DNA of 64,000 nucleotides, taken from Aliikangiella marina. Its GTDB lineage: Bacteria > Pseudomonadota > Gammaproteobacteria > Enterobacterales > Kangiellaceae. The stretch's first letter is position 1. The number at the start of each line of letters is the position of its first letter. Shown one piece after another: positions 63,776 to 64,000 of this stretch. A model generated the notes under the pieces. That model had not been told where the DNA came from and made no database searches. It saw only the letters and a list, made by a program, of their open reading frames with translations. Location: NCBI RefSeq assembly GCF_007004765.1, contig NZ_VIKR01000004.1, positions 248,001 to 312,000 of the forward strand. Reading direction: 5' to 3'. The position numbers and the translations under genes are program-made.

Positions 63776-64000
63776 TTACTCGAATAGTCCTTGCCAGTCA
63801 CTCAAGTCGGCAGAACGTGAGTCATTAAACTCGATACCCGCCAATATTTCGTGCTCGGTTGTTTCTGTAATCCATTTAATGGTTCCAGCCATACTGAAAT
63901 CTCGGTCTATTTCACTCATATGAATGACTAAGCTTACCACTGTACCTAAATTGAAACTTTGACTACCGTGTATTCGCACACCACTTCGAGAAAAATCCCT
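63776..64000 (-). CDS. PilZ domain protein, 5' end outside the window
   Basis: At least 74 residues are visible; the frame runs through 64000 without a start. The upstream codons give RDFSRSGVRIHGS, the D-x-S-x-x-G part of the PilZ cyclic-di-GMP-binding motif; the earlier RxxxR half would be outside the window. WITETTEHEILAGIEFND is the usual later strand pair. PilZ domains bind cyclic-di-GMP. A GTG at 63979 is not a credible start because it would cut the motif. Confidence 0.8.
   Translation of the reverse strand, partial: RDFSRSGVRIHGSQSFNLGTVVSLVIHMSEIDRDFSMAGTIKWITETTEHEILAGIEFNDSRSADLSDWQGLFE

Overview
The window (about 42-44% G+C by eye) looks like chromosomal DNA of a marine gammaproteobacterium. 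A Kangiella/Aliikangiella-like member is my best guess, from memory of family content: FabY-type ketosynthase, SpeA/AguA/AguB polyamine route, delta-class carbonic anhydrase, TrhO, ElaA and HrpB. It is densely packed with about 57 protein genes. I see no rRNA, tRNA, CRISPR array, insertion sequence or prophage.

Layout. 1-4.5 kb: PepSY membrane protein, a 110-bp tandem repeat, a lipoprotein esterase, a DUF2959 lipoprotein gene broken by one in-frame TAA, and a GT4 glycosyltransferase whose 5' end carries five 15-bp repeats. 4.9-10.3 kb: a TetR regulator with a palindromic operator over its own -10 box, then an RND transporter gene (broken by one in-frame TAA), a LolA-like periplasmic protein and an outer-membrane barrel, ending at a strong terminator. 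10.4-13.1 kb: a beta-class DNA methyltransferase paired with a PD-(D/E)XK nuclease, a small membrane protein and Dam. 13.2-19.7 kb (minus strand): SprA-like metalloprotease and a small flagellar-rod-like protein, DgkA, an amidohydrolase/SRPBCC pair, CvfB-like S1 protein, BioD and a GlxA-type AraC regulator divergent from fabY (19.8 kb).

22-28.6 kb: thioredoxin-like protein, SufU-like scaffold, XdhC and MocA (maturation of a molybdenum hydroxylase not seen here), a DMT exporter, a phosphate-porin-like protein with Pho-box-like promoter elements, and a delta-class carbonic anhydrase. 29.8-34.8 kb: the thrLABC operon, with a clear Thr/Ile-rich leader peptide and a terminator/antiterminator pair. 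35-41.8 kb: ElaA, a coiled-coil protein, PrpF-like isomerase, HrpB helicase, and a tail-anchored protein built on a DnaQ-like exonuclease fold that has lost its catalytic residues.

41.9-47.3 kb (minus strand): speD-speE-speA-aguA-aguB, a complete set from arginine through agmatine and putrescine to spermidine. 47.7-54.8 kb: DnaJ-related protein, a large TonB-dependent receptor, TrhO, a stand-alone aspartate kinase and an Lrp-type regulator. 55-64 kb: periplasmic methyltransferase-like protein, cyclophilin lipoprotein, EAL-HDOD signalling protein, DUF808 membrane protein, CoA-binding protein, TrxC, a membrane-anchored XRE regulator, AEC transporter, GhrA-like dehydrogenase, a DUF4097 protein and a PilZ protein cut by the window edge.

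The most interesting points are the two otherwise intact genes each interrupted by a single TAA, the TetR/RND/LolA-like/barrel cluster, the dead-exonuclease membrane protein, the thr attenuator, and the paired palindromes between the GlxA-type regulator and fabY. Family names come from recognition of motifs and remembered homologues; no database search was run.
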